64,000 bases of DNA, taken from Lachnoclostridium sp. An181. Its GTDB lineage: Bacteria; Bacillota; Clostridia; Lachnospirales; Lachnospiraceae. The position numbers were made by a program, and so were the translations under genes. The notes under the pieces were generated by a model. That model was not told the DNA's origin. It saw nothing but the letters and a program-made list of their open reading frames with translations, and searched no databases. Numbering within the stretch: the stretch's first letter is position 1; every line of letters starts with the position of its first letter. Positions 32,908-42,600 of this stretch are shown here, in pieces. The stretch covers positions 1-64,000 of the forward strand of contig NZ_NFKJ01000001.1 in the NCBI RefSeq assembly GCF_002160325.1, read 5' to 3'.

Positions 32908-35673
32908 TCATTGGTTCTCTGTTTTAAAATATGTCTCAAAAATTTCTCTCCCGCACTCCACTGCGTTTCCTGCAACGTAGCCATTGGTAATTCTGACTGC
33001 TACCGCTATTTGGGGATTCTCTGCCGGAGCATACCCTACGAATAAGCCATGGTCTGGCCTTGTTTTACTTTCCTGCGCTGTTCCCGATTTTCCCGCAACC
33101 GATATTGGGAATCCTTCAAATACACCTGTATTCTTCGCATACTTTTCCATCCCTGCCAGTACGCTATTCCATGTGGAAACGGATAAATTGATTGTACTTT
33201 CCTTTTTTGGTTTTGTCTCTGTTCCATCCATCTTGTCAATCAGCGATAGACGGAAACTGGTTCCCTGATTTGCAAGAGTTGTGACATATCTTCCTAATTG
33301 AACTGTAGAAAAATTGTTTGTCCCCTGGCCGATAGCTGAAGGAATCGCATACTGATCGGTTATCTTAGGATTACTTTCCGGCAATTCAATTCCGCTTTTT
33401 TTATCCAGATCAAATAACTTTGCATAGTCCTGTATATATTCTAATGCCTGTTTGTCTGAAAATTCATTGTTTCCCGTCATTCCCAAACGATAAGATATTT
33501 CACATAGATAGTCATTGCAGGAATGCGCCAAAGCACTGGCCACACCGGTCACACTGCCGTGTCCCGCGTGATTCCAACATTTCAATGGCGGTACCACTTT
33601 ATCAAATACGCCATCGCACATGACTGTTGTTGAATTTTCTATCACTCCTTCTTCTAATCCTGCAATGATGGTGATCGGTTTAAATGTGGAACCTGGCGCA
33701 GACAACTGTTGTGTTGCACGATTATAGAGAGGGATGGAAGCATTATTGTAAATTTTATAGTAATAGTTATTATCCATCTGATTTGCCAGACGGTTATTGT
33801 CATATCCGGGATAAGAAACACAGGCCAATACTTTCCCTGTTTTGGTATCTGTAACCACAGCTGAACCTGAACAAGGGTCCAACGCCAGGTCTGCCGGAGT
33901 AATTTCCAATTTCTGTATCTTTTGGACCATCAAGCCATACGTAGACAGCGCTTCACGCTGCCACTTTTCAAAATCTCCATCCTGCCTGTCCAGGACGCCT
34001 TGTTCATATAAGACCATGAATATCTGTTCCGGAGATATTTCGTTGTTCAAGACCATATATCGATATATCAATTCTTCAAATTCCATGTTACTTTGGAGTT
34101 CTTCCGCTATATACGATACCAGCAGTTGATACATTTCGTCCTGCTGCAGATATTGTTCTTCCGAATCAAAAATTCCGGAATTTATACACCCTTCTCCAAT
34201 CATTCCATGCAGATATTCGCTTATGGACAACTCTCCTTTTTCCCAATTTTTAAGTAGTTCTAAGTCTTTTTCCATTTTTTCTTCATCTATCATATCCAGA
34301 CTATCGATAATCAGTCTTTGATATTCCTGCATTTCTTTTCCAAGATCCTTATATTTTACCGGCGTTTGGGTCAATTGCTTTTCAATTTTTTCAATCACCT
34401 GATTCTTTTTATTCAAACAGCTCTGATAAATTTCTTTTTCCAATTCTGATGCATCCTTTTCCTGAAACTGTTCTAAATCGATCACTCCGTTATTTAAAAG
34501 AGCAATATATGCATCATAAACCGGAATCTTTATTTCTGTTGTGTCATTTATTGTTTCCTTGTCAAAGGTTTTTGCATTTACTAAATTTTGCAGCAAGATA
34601 TCCGCAAGTTTTCGCTCTAATGCGTCATACGTTTTTTGCTGTAGATCTGCATCTATACTTAGATATACATCCTTGCCAGCCTGCGGCTCTTCTATGACTC
34701 CCAAATCCTCCATCACTCTTCCCATACTGTCTACATAAACTTCTTTTTTTCCGTTTCTGCCCTGAAGAACGCTGTCCAAATATTGTTCCAGCCCGGATTT
34801 TCCCACAATAGAATTTATCGTATATCCCGTTTCTTTCTTTTTGGTCAGTTCTTCTGATGATATCACACCGGTGTATCCTAAAATGGAGGAACAGGCCTCT
34901 CCGCCTTCGTAGACCCTGATACTGTCCTCACTGATATCCACACCCAAAAGTTCGGATTGATTTTCCATGATCCCCGCAACTGTCTCTTGTGATATATCTC
35001 TTGCCACTGTTACAGGAAGGTACTTTTGATATGCCTGTAAGGACAATGCATAACGCACATGCAAAAGATCCAAAAGCTCTTGTCCGTCCGATTGTTCCGG
35101 CAGGCCATATTCTGCTTTTTCTTTTGCTGTATACTGTTTATTCCCCTCTGAATAAACACAAAACTTATCCGAAAGAAACGAAATGACCTCTTCGGCTGTG
35201 GCATTTTTCTCTTTTTCTTTCATATCTTCTATACGACTCTTCCCATAGACGTCTGCCTTAAATCTGTCAAGTGCAAATCCGCTCACAGTAAATATATAAG
35301 TTCCATTTTTATCCACCATTATTTTTAAACTGTTTTCCACGGATCCACCCTGATTCCTTATGATGCGATTCATTTTGTAAATTTTACTGTTCAAGCTTAA
35401 TTGTCTCTCTCTTTCGGAACCATAGGTTTGTGAATCTTCAAACGTAACCGAATATGCCAACTTGTTTCTGGCAAGCGGTTTTCCATTACGGTCATAAATA
35501 TTTCCCCTTGTTCCCAGAAGTGTAATTTCTCTTTTTGTTTTCAATTTAAAATTTTCGGCATATTCTTTTCCTTTGACAATCTGCAGGTGAAACAATCGTG
35601 CGATAAGAAACAAAAATAAGATGATAAACAGGATTAACAATACAAAACTTCTTGGTATCTTTATATTTTTCAT
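32908..35673 (-). CDS. Class B penicillin-binding protein (PBP2-like D,D-transpeptidase)
   Basis: The 921-residue protein begins with a short cytoplasmic tail and one membrane anchor (residues about 10-30). A dimerisation domain with TRGNIYDRNGKPLARN follows. The transpeptidase motifs are SxxK in GSTFKP near residue 661, SxN as SCN near 717 and KSG in KSGTAQ near 861. A lysine- and glutamate-rich, mainly helical insertion of about 230 residues lies between the two domains (about 360-590). It cross-links peptidoglycan outside the membrane, probably in cell elongation. The promoter carries two BlaI/MecI-type operators, so expression may be induced by beta-lactams. No blaI or blaR1 gene is present in the window. 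Confidence 0.9.
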   Translation of the reverse strand: MKNIKIPRSFVLLILFIILFLFLIARLFHLQIVKGKEYAENFKLKTKREITLLGTRGNIYDRNGKPLARNKLAYSVTFEDSQTYGSERERQLSLNSKIYKMNRIIRNQGGSVENSLKIMVDKNGTYIFTVSGFALDRFKADVYGKSRIEDMKEKEKNATAEEVISFLSDKFCVYSEGNKQYTAKEKAEYGLPEQSDGQELLDLLHVRYALSLQAYQKYLPVTVARDISQETVAGIMENQSELLGVDISEDSIRVYEGGEACSSILGYTGVISSEELTKKKETGYTINSIVGKSGLEQYLDSVLQGRNGKKEVYVDSMGRVMEDLGVIEEPQAGKDVYLSIDADLQQKTYDALERKLADILLQNLVNAKTFDKETINDTTEIKIPVYDAYIALLNNGVIDLEQFQEKDASELEKEIYQSCLNKKNQVIEKIEKQLTQTPVKYKDLGKEMQEYQRLIIDSLDMIDEEKMEKDLELLKNWEKGELSISEYLHGMIGEGCINSGIFDSEEQYLQQDEMYQLLVSYIAEELQSNMEFEELIYRYMVLNNEISPEQIFMVLYEQGVLDRQDGDFEKWQREALSTYGLMVQKIQKLEITPADLALDPCSGSAVVTDTKTGKVLACVSYPGYDNNRLANQMDNNYYYKIYNNASIPLYNRATQQLSAPGSTFKPITIIAGLEEGVIENSTTVMCDGVFDKVVPPLKCWNHAGHGSVTGVASALAHSCNDYLCEISYRLGMTGNNEFSDKQALEYIQDYAKLFDLDKKSGIELPESNPKITDQYAIPSAIGQGTNNFSTVQLGRYVTTLANQGTSFRLSLIDKMDGTETKPKKESTINLSVSTWNSVLAGMEKYAKNTGVFEGFPISVAGKSGTAQESKTRPDHGLFVGYAPAENPQIAVAVRITNGYVAGNAVECGREIFETYFKTENQ

Positions 35674-35710
35674 GAATTTAAACTCCTAAATTGATTTTCC
35701 GCAATAATAC

Positions 35711-35761
35711 TACATATGTAATACCAACACGAATATTACACCTGTAGGATTTGTATGTCAA
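35711..35761 (-). promoter_or_regulatory. PBP promoter with two BlaI/MecI-type operators
   Basis: The promoter is TTGACA (35756-35761), a 17-base spacer and TAATAT (35733-35738). Two palindromes of the form TACA-NN-TGTA, at 35737-35746 and 35711-35720, match the core recognised by BlaI and MecI. The first overlaps the -10 region and the second lies in the leader, with centres 26 bases apart. This is the arrangement expected for repression relieved by BlaR1/MecR1-type sensing. Confidence 0.8.
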
Positions 35762-35889
35762 GAAAAATTTATATATCTTCTACACAGACATTTATGAAAG
35801 ATTTTTGTTGACTTTATAGAATTCCTCTGCATTTCAATAAAATTAGTTTAAAATTTGGCCAGAAACGGCCGCGAATCAATATTTAGATA

Positions 35890-35921
35890 CCGGGAGATAT
35901 CCAGAAAAGCATATCTCCCGG
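35890..35921. terminator. Strong 11-bp hairpin downstream of the pilus operon
   Basis: CCGGGAGATAT and ATATCTCCCGG pair perfectly around a 10-base loop. Neither strand has a clean T run. It may end the pilus transcript (minus strand), or it may be left over from the decayed gene beside it. Confidence 0.55.
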
Positions 35922-35933
35922 CTAAGAAATATT

Positions 35934-36041
35934 TTATTTGATCTGTCTTTGAAACTCCTCAATGGAGCTTACCCGTGCTGCCAGTTTGAGCTATCTGTCT
36001 AAAGCGGCTGTATCACTAGTGTTTTTAAGCAGAACATATCA
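35934..36041 (-). pseudogene. Decayed coding fragment
   Basis: One minus-strand frame reads YVLLKNTSDTAALDR, an in-frame TAG, then LKLAARVSSIEEFQRQIK and a stop. The composition is protein-like and the end is followed within 15 bases by a strong hairpin, as for a real gene end. There is no start codon or upstream part. The parent gene is not recognised. Confidence 0.4.
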
Positions 36042-36061
36042 GCTCCACTCCAAATATTTGA

Positions 36062-36757
36062 TCAAGGTGTCTCCACTCTTTCACAGTACACAACATACCG
36101 CTGCTTATTTGACCGGTAGGGATGACAGGTCAGCAATGTAACCATATCCCGCCCAGGCTGGATCAAAAGTTTATCTACCTCAGACGGCATGATCACCTCT
36201 GTATCTACAACCTGATACGTCAAAACTTCCCGAAAGTTTTCAATCACCACCTGGTCCCCGGGTTCCAGTCTTTGAATATTCCGAAACATGGCTGTCCTGC
36301 TGAATCCTCTGTGCGCGGCAATGACACTGTTCGTATTCTCCCCGCCAACCGGATAGGATGTCTCTGTCAAATGAACTGCTCCCAGCGACATATTTTCTTC
36401 ATTGGCCCCAAGATAAATCGGGAGTTCCACACCAAGACGTTCCACTTTGATAAACCCAATAATGCCGTCTTTGATTCCATAACTGCTCAAGTCAATGGTC
36501 GGCTGTTCATAAAAGAAAGGATCACGGATGCCGGACTGCCTGGATTCGTAGAGCTCTCTGTTCCGTCTGATAAGTTCCTGATACAACTCCTCCACTTTAA
36601 TGTCAGAGCCTTGTTTTGACTGAACAAATTCTTCTTTTTTCTTCTGCGTCTCCTGCCTGTAAATCAAGTCTGTCACTTTTGGATAAAGAAAAACTCCAAG
36701 GCCGCCAAGAAACAGGATTCCTGCAATGATATAGATGACAATTCCACTCTTTTTCAT
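36062..36757 (-). CDS. srtC: Class C (pilus-building) sortase, second copy
   Basis: The 231-residue protein starts at the ATG at 36757, which overlaps the upstream sortase stop in an ATGA junction. It has an N-terminal membrane anchor (VIYIIAGILFLGGLGVFLYP). A DPF lid motif near residue 80 (RDPFFYEQP) is typical of class C pilus sortases. The catalytic His is in AAHRGF, Cys in TLLTCHPY and Arg in KQRYVVYCER. There is no clear C-terminal membrane anchor. It would link pilin subunits or attach the tip adhesin through sorting-motif threonines. Confidence 0.9.
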   Translation of the reverse strand: MKKSGIVIYIIAGILFLGGLGVFLYPKVTDLIYRQETQKKKEEFVQSKQGSDIKVEELYQELIRRNRELYESRQSGIRDPFFYEQPTIDLSSYGIKDGIIGFIKVERLGVELPIYLGANEENMSLGAVHLTETSYPVGGENTNSVIAAHRGFSRTAMFRNIQRLEPGDQVVIENFREVLTYQVVDTEVIMPSEVDKLLIQPGRDMVTLLTCHPYRSNKQRYVVYCERVETP

Positions 36758-37650
36758 CGTTTCTTCTTCCTTTTCTTTCCGTATTTGCGGTAACGAAGTA
36801 TTTTCATCGTGATCATGACAGCGGCAATGATACCAAGGGCCGCAGCTCCTCCGGCAATATAGTAACGCCAAGGCATGAGTCTTGTGGTCAATGGGACTTT
36901 TTCCTCTTGTTCTTTTATCTCAGGTACATAGTCTGTGCGCTCCCCGGTCACCAAAAGCCGATGGGTATTTACGCCATAAGGGGTACATGTCACCAAAGTG
37001 ACAAGGTCTTCCCCTTTCGGATTGACATTTAGTTTCTGCAGCTCCTCTGGTTTTACAGTTTTAATTTCATTAACCTGATAAGCCAAAGTCTGATCCAGAA
37101 CGTGAATAAAGAAATAATCTCCTACTTCCATTTCATCCAGTCTTGTAAACAACTCTGCACTAGGCAGCCCCCGATGCCCGGTCAGAACACTTCGTCTGTT
37201 TTCACCGCCGATTGGGAGAGCTGTCATCTCCAGGTGTCCAGCGCCTCTTTGCAGCACTTCCTCACTTGTGCCGTGGTAAACCGGGAGATTTAAATTAATC
37301 TTTGGGATTTCCAGATAGCACATCACTCCGCTGCTGTCCACATTTAAAACTTCATTGTAATTGTCCGGAACTGCATATCCGCTTCCGACAATAAATGGGT
37401 CATGCACCGGGTCTCCGGCAAGATTTTCATTGTAAATTTTTGCTTCTTCCCACTCTTTTTCAAGATCTTCTGAAGAGATTTTTTCTACCTTTGCCTTATA
37501 TGAATCAATCACTTTTTCATGATTTTTTTCTGCTAAAAAATTACTGATGAATGGATACAAAAATACGCCTGCTCCGAGAAGAAAAAACAACACAGCAGCC
37601 ACCCAGATTAACTTTTCCTTTCCCTTTTTCCCCGTTTTTTTCGTCTTCAT
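36754..37650 (-). CDS. srtC: Class C (pilus-building) sortase, first copy
   Basis: This 298-residue sortase has an N-terminal membrane segment (residues about 14-36) and a C-terminal one (YYIAGGAAALGIIAAVMI) ending in a very basic tail. The lid motif is DPF in HDPFIVGSG. Catalytic residues are seen in TGHRGLPS (His), TLVTCTPYG (Cys) and THRLLVTGER (Arg). It probably polymerises the major pilin encoded 93 bases upstream by forming a bond between the LPLTG threonine and a pilin lysine. Confidence 0.93.
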   Translation of the reverse strand: MKTKKTGKKGKEKLIWVAAVLFFLLGAGVFLYPFISNFLAEKNHEKVIDSYKAKVEKISSEDLEKEWEEAKIYNENLAGDPVHDPFIVGSGYAVPDNYNEVLNVDSSGVMCYLEIPKINLNLPVYHGTSEEVLQRGAGHLEMTALPIGGENRRSVLTGHRGLPSAELFTRLDEMEVGDYFFIHVLDQTLAYQVNEIKTVKPEELQKLNVNPKGEDLVTLVTCTPYGVNTHRLLVTGERTDYVPEIKEQEEKVPLTTRLMPWRYYIAGGAAALGIIAAVMITMKILRYRKYGKKRKKKR

Positions 37651-37743
37651 CCATCATCCTTTCCAGAAATGACAAAACCCGGAGCGGAACTTATCGCCCC
37701 GCTCCGGTGTTCATTTCTTATTTGTTTTTCATACATATCCAGT

Positions 37744-39567
37744 TTATGCGTGTCTTCTTCTCCTGTAACTTACAACAAGTGCAATGCCGCCTGCCATGAG
37801 GATGATACCCACTGTGGAGAAGATGATTGTTCCCATACCTCCTGTGAGTGGAAGAACTGGAGGTTTTGTGTTTATTACTGTTTTGTAGTAGATATTAGTT
37901 ATATTACTTCCTTCTTCTATATCTCCCGCATCATCAATGGTGCCAGCGCCCTCTATAGGATTTTTTCCATAATCATAGTCAGGATCATCTGCTTCCTTAT
38001 CTACAATATTCACTTCTATTGGATCAGTCAATAATTCATATCCGTCAGGTGCTTTTGTTTCGACCAGATAATATTTTCCTGTTGCTAATCCCTGAAGAAG
38101 TAATTTACCGACATTACCTTCCTGTGAACCAACCACTAATGTTGTTGTAGCTGATGCCTCCTCGCCTTCTTGAGGCCTGCGGTAATTTCCGTCACCCTCT
38201 TCTTTAATAAACCCTAGAGCTGTAGAAGGATCATTCCCTTTTGTCCTTAATTCAAATTCTGCCCCTGGAAGAGGAGTTTTGCCATCTTCTTCAACTTTTG
38301 CCAAATCAATTCCATAAGTATACAATTTTTCTTCATCTGTGGTTGGAGTATATGAATCGCGGTCATATGGGTCATTATTCTGTCCTATATAAGCTTCATT
38401 AAGCAAGGAATCATCACTTATAATTGCGTTTTCATTGATAGTTCCTTCATATGTAACCTGAATATTCTGCAGAGGAGATTCCTCATAGTAGCCAAACTCC
38501 TCCATAAGGTTATCATAATCGAAATCAATCATAAAAGTAAAATCTCTTTGCCCATTAATAGGATTTCCCTCTTCATCTTTTGGTGGCTGATACCCTTCTT
38601 CCTGATCACCTTTATATCCATAGTCAATACCATTATAATAAAGATTATAATCATCATCACGCTCAGTTTCTGAAGTGCCAATTAATCGTGTTGAGCCGCT
38701 TTCATAAACTGCAATTATTTGCATATTATTAGCAGAATTATTTTTAACAGTTATTCCTTCTGAAACTTTATCACCAATACGGAACATCTCTGCTATTGCA
38801 TCATCTGGATAATATGGAACCGGAACATTCAATGTATAGGTTACTGTTTGTCCAATCTCTACAGTATAATCGTCTACATCTTTTTCAATAATACCAGGAT
38901 TTGATTTTGCAACAACTTCTACTACATCTTCAAATTTCCATACCTTACCGGTTTCATCAAATTTTGGAGTAAGATCTGCTATAGCTGGAGCATATTCATA
39001 TCCAGCATGCTCCTGATTTGGAGTAATGACTATAAACCATTGTCCCATAGCCATATCTGTAAACTTTGCTGTAGGATTATTCTGTTCTGTAGAAAATGTA
39101 GTTGTTTTGGAAGTTAAATCCCCCATCTCTCCAATGGCATCACGCAAAGTAACATAAAAGGTTGTTTTATCAGAACCATTTATCTCTGAAAAGGCCTTTG
39201 TAACTTCATTTGCGTCACCAACATAGCCGGAAAAAGGATAGGTTTCTCCATCTGCTGTATATGTTTTCAGCCAAGCAGCAATTGAATCAACCCATGTATA
39301 CATAGGACTTAATGGCTGAAAATATGTCCCACCATTATCGCTTTCTCCATTTTCAGCATTTACTGTGATAATTTGATATGCTGTTACAGTAGCACCCTTT
39401 TCCGTTTCCTTACCTGTCACATTAATCGTACCTGTTGAGGTTGGCTTAATATCCCCATCAACAATAGTCGCTGCCATTGCCGGAAGACCTACAGAAATTG
39501 TAAGAGCTAATACAAGACATACCGCAACTACTTTTGACCATAGTTTCATACCTCGTTTTTTCATCAT
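37744..39567 (-). CDS. Major pilin (LPXTG-anchored, isopeptide-forming fimbrial protein)
   Basis: From the ATG at 39567 (AAGGGG site) the protein has 607 residues. A signal peptide (WSKVVAVCLVLALTISVGLPAMA) leads. A domain resembling the fimbrial isopeptide D2 type begins near KDVDDYTVEIGQTVTYTL. A Cna_B-like domain follows with the E-box ETKAPDGYELL. The end holds the sorting signal LPLTGG, a membrane segment and RRRRHA. It would be exported, cleaved by sortase and polymerised into the pilus shaft. The gene is A+T-rich, as is the adhesin gene. Confidence 0.9.
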   Translation of the reverse strand: MMKKRGMKLWSKVVAVCLVLALTISVGLPAMAATIVDGDIKPTSTGTINVTGKETEKGATVTAYQIITVNAENGESDNGGTYFQPLSPMYTWVDSIAAWLKTYTADGETYPFSGYVGDANEVTKAFSEINGSDKTTFYVTLRDAIGEMGDLTSKTTTFSTEQNNPTAKFTDMAMGQWFIVITPNQEHAGYEYAPAIADLTPKFDETGKVWKFEDVVEVVAKSNPGIIEKDVDDYTVEIGQTVTYTLNVPVPYYPDDAIAEMFRIGDKVSEGITVKNNSANNMQIIAVYESGSTRLIGTSETERDDDYNLYYNGIDYGYKGDQEEGYQPPKDEEGNPINGQRDFTFMIDFDYDNLMEEFGYYEESPLQNIQVTYEGTINENAIISDDSLLNEAYIGQNNDPYDRDSYTPTTDEEKLYTYGIDLAKVEEDGKTPLPGAEFELRTKGNDPSTALGFIKEEGDGNYRRPQEGEEASATTTLVVGSQEGNVGKLLLQGLATGKYYLVETKAPDGYELLTDPIEVNIVDKEADDPDYDYGKNPIEGAGTIDDAGDIEEGSNITNIYYKTVINTKPPVLPLTGGMGTIIFSTVGIILMAGGIALVVSYRRRRHA

Positions 39568-39613
39568 AATAATTTCCCCTTTCTGAAATCTCTCTTTCTT
39601 GGTTATTACATTG

Positions 39614-42600
39614 TTACAGTTTACCACGCTTTTTCTGTAATATCAGATGGACTCCAAACAGTGATGCACTAATCATCATTCCCAGACCTATAACGATAAA
39701 GCCCGTAATTCCACGTCCGCCCGTGATTGGCGGATTCAATGGCTTATAATTCATTAGAACAAATTCATTTTCAGCAGAATTGATGATTGCTGGTGGCCTT
39801 TCTCCGTTATTCCCAAGGACTTCCTTAAAGACAAATGGGGCCGCACCTCCAGGAGTAACTTCAATATTCCATTGTGCAATGGGTTTTGTATAACCTTCAG
39901 GTGCTTTCACTTCTATCAATCGGTAAGTACCTTTTTTAAAGAATAGTGTAGTTCCTGTATTGGGGTCAATAAAACTGATTCCACCATATGGACCAGAAGT
40001 TGTCTCGCTTATAAACTTCCAACATGGAGATTCTATATTCTCATCTTTGTAGTTGTCATCAATAATTTTCATATGTGTTTCATCAGTATGGGCTGGATTT
40101 TTGCAAATCAATTCATAAATATCAAATATTGCACCCTTCAATGGCTGAGTTGTATCATCATTTCCATCAGGAGAGGAAGTTCCTTTTGAAAGATTAAGTA
40201 GTTCCGCAGGTTCTCCCCAGATATTTCCAGCCGTAACAGAAGAAACCGAATTTCGCATAATAATCACAGGTCCACTGTTTTTTGTGTCTTCATGAGTTTC
40301 TTCTGTCCCATTTTGAGCAACCGTCATCTGGGTTGAATATTCAGAGGCATTTATTTCCTCTATAGACACTGTTCTACCTATCGGAAGATAAAATAAGATA
40401 CTTTCCTTATCTTTCAATTGAAATGAAATTGTTCCATCTTGGTTTATTGGAAATTCAACCTCTTGTCCATCTTTCTCACCTATTATTTTGCCTGTACTTG
40501 ATGATTCATCTAACGTCATCACAAAATCAAATGCTCGGTTTTCATCTCCCTCAGGCACATCCTCACTTAATACAACTTTAGCGCCTCTCAAACGCCCCTG
40601 AGTTATACCAATTCTACCGTTATTTCCCAATAACACTTCAATAGAAACCAGATCTCTCACACTTTTAGAAATAGAGGTTGCCATATTAGTACTTGTTCCT
40701 GACGTACCAGTTTCCAAGTTTACACGCGGCATGCGTGAATAATCTGCTGTCTGAGTCGGATTTCCGTCCTCCTTATTTTTGATATAATCTCCTTCATTAT
40801 ATTTCGAAGTTTCTTTAGGAATACACCAACCCCCATTCTCTTGTCTTATCGCTTTTCCTAACGCAGCACTTGTAATTTCAATGTATTTATCAGCCTTTCC
40901 TCCTGCCAGATTATAAACTGTCTTCTTATAATAAAAGGTTCCCTCTGGATGTGACTCTCCATCGTAAAGTTGAAACCCATCTCCTGACTCCTGACTTTTT
41001 ACATAAATTGGCGTATCAGAAGTATAATAATAAAATTCATTTTCTTTAGATGGTGAAAACGTTACTTTTGTCTCTGCATTTTTTGTGTTGTTTGTTGTAT
41101 TCCACGCATTAGAATAGAAATAATATGTCCTTGATGTTTCATCTTCTTTTTTGTAGGAATAATCATCGCTGACAGCGGATAAATCATACTCATTGATTCC
41201 TCCTTCTAACCCCACTTCATAAAAAAGACGCATTGGATAAGCTAAATTCTTTGTCGTAGTGTCAGTTTCCTGTTGATCAGAATCTGTTTGAGTTATTACA
41301 TCATAGCGTACAATAGGAACCAAAGAGGCTGGTATGGATAATTGAACTGTTTGCCTTCCGTTAGAAAGACGTTCCATGACCCTCACGCCAAGATACATTA
41401 GATTCGCTCCTGTCACTGTTCCGGAAGATTCTCCATAATAAAAATAAGATTTATTTGCATACACAGCTCCCTCCGGCACTGTGGTGTCTCCTGTTCCTGA
41501 TTCAGAATACCAGCCCAAATAATTTCCGTTTTCATCAGAATACCAGCCAATGTAATTACTAAATTCTGTTTCTGACTTATAGGATATCTGGCCATGTTCT
41601 AGCGCATTATCCAAGAGTTCTCTGGCCTCGTCCATATCAATATTCAAACGCTCTACTAAGGAATCGAGAAATTCCTCAATATTTCCATTGTTGGCTTCAG
41701 ATGCAAATTCACTTCCATCATACAATGTTCCATTATACATGACCCCATTCATGTATTCCACGCGCATGTATTGCCCAATCTCGTCCTTAAAAACCAGATA
41801 TCCCGAATAATTGGCATTGTCTCTGTCAGCATCCGTAGGATAATATCCGGACTGTAATCGAATTTCTTCTATAATATCTTCGAAAGCCTGATTTAATTCT
41901 TCTGCATTATTTGCATTGAAAAATCTATCAACATAATATCGATCCGTTATTAAATCGTCTGCTTTGATGATTTCTATTTCCGTTCGATTTTGATCCTTTG
42001 GAGTATAAATAACGCCGGTTTCCCTCACATTGGATTCAAAAAATTGATTCCACCATGCATCTAATTCGTTGTCTGTTCTTTCAGAGGGATTTAACACCAT
42101 ATTTGCATAGTCATTATCTTCCACTGCCAATCCCACGCTGAAAAATAATGGTGTCTTTTGATATAGATGATTGACCTTTTCTTTTATCCAAGAGGCAGTT
42201 AGCTGAGTCAGAAACGTAGTTCTGATATCAGTAATATCACCTACTCCTACATTAGACTCTCCTTCTTGCGTATATTTTGTATTGGCTGCTGTTGGAGCCC
42301 CATCGCTCATCAAAGCGATAACAGGAATCCTTTCATCCGTTCCATCTGCTGCATCTGTAAACTGATTTAGCGCTTTCATCAATCCATTTTGGATGTAAGT
42401 ATAGCCTGTAACTCTTCTACCTTCAGGAGGCATTTCTTCACCAGATGAGTTTATCACTCCATCTGCCACTTCAATACCTCTACCATTATCAAGTAATAAA
42501 AGATATTGACCATTCATACTCTTGTAACTATCTAGTGGTAAAGGACATGTAGCCGTTGTTTCTGGTGAATTATCATTTGTTCCTGTAGCCCCGCAATATA

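Larger units (their letters stand above)
35674..36061. other. Intergenic region between the pilus operon and the PBP gene
   Basis: These 388 bases hold, from left to right, the PBP leader, promoter and operators (35711-35761), an A+T-rich stretch, a small GGCC-AGAAAC-GGCC hairpin near 35858-35871, a strong hairpin (35890-35921) and a piece of decayed coding sequence (35934-36041). No intact gene is seen. Confidence 0.7.
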
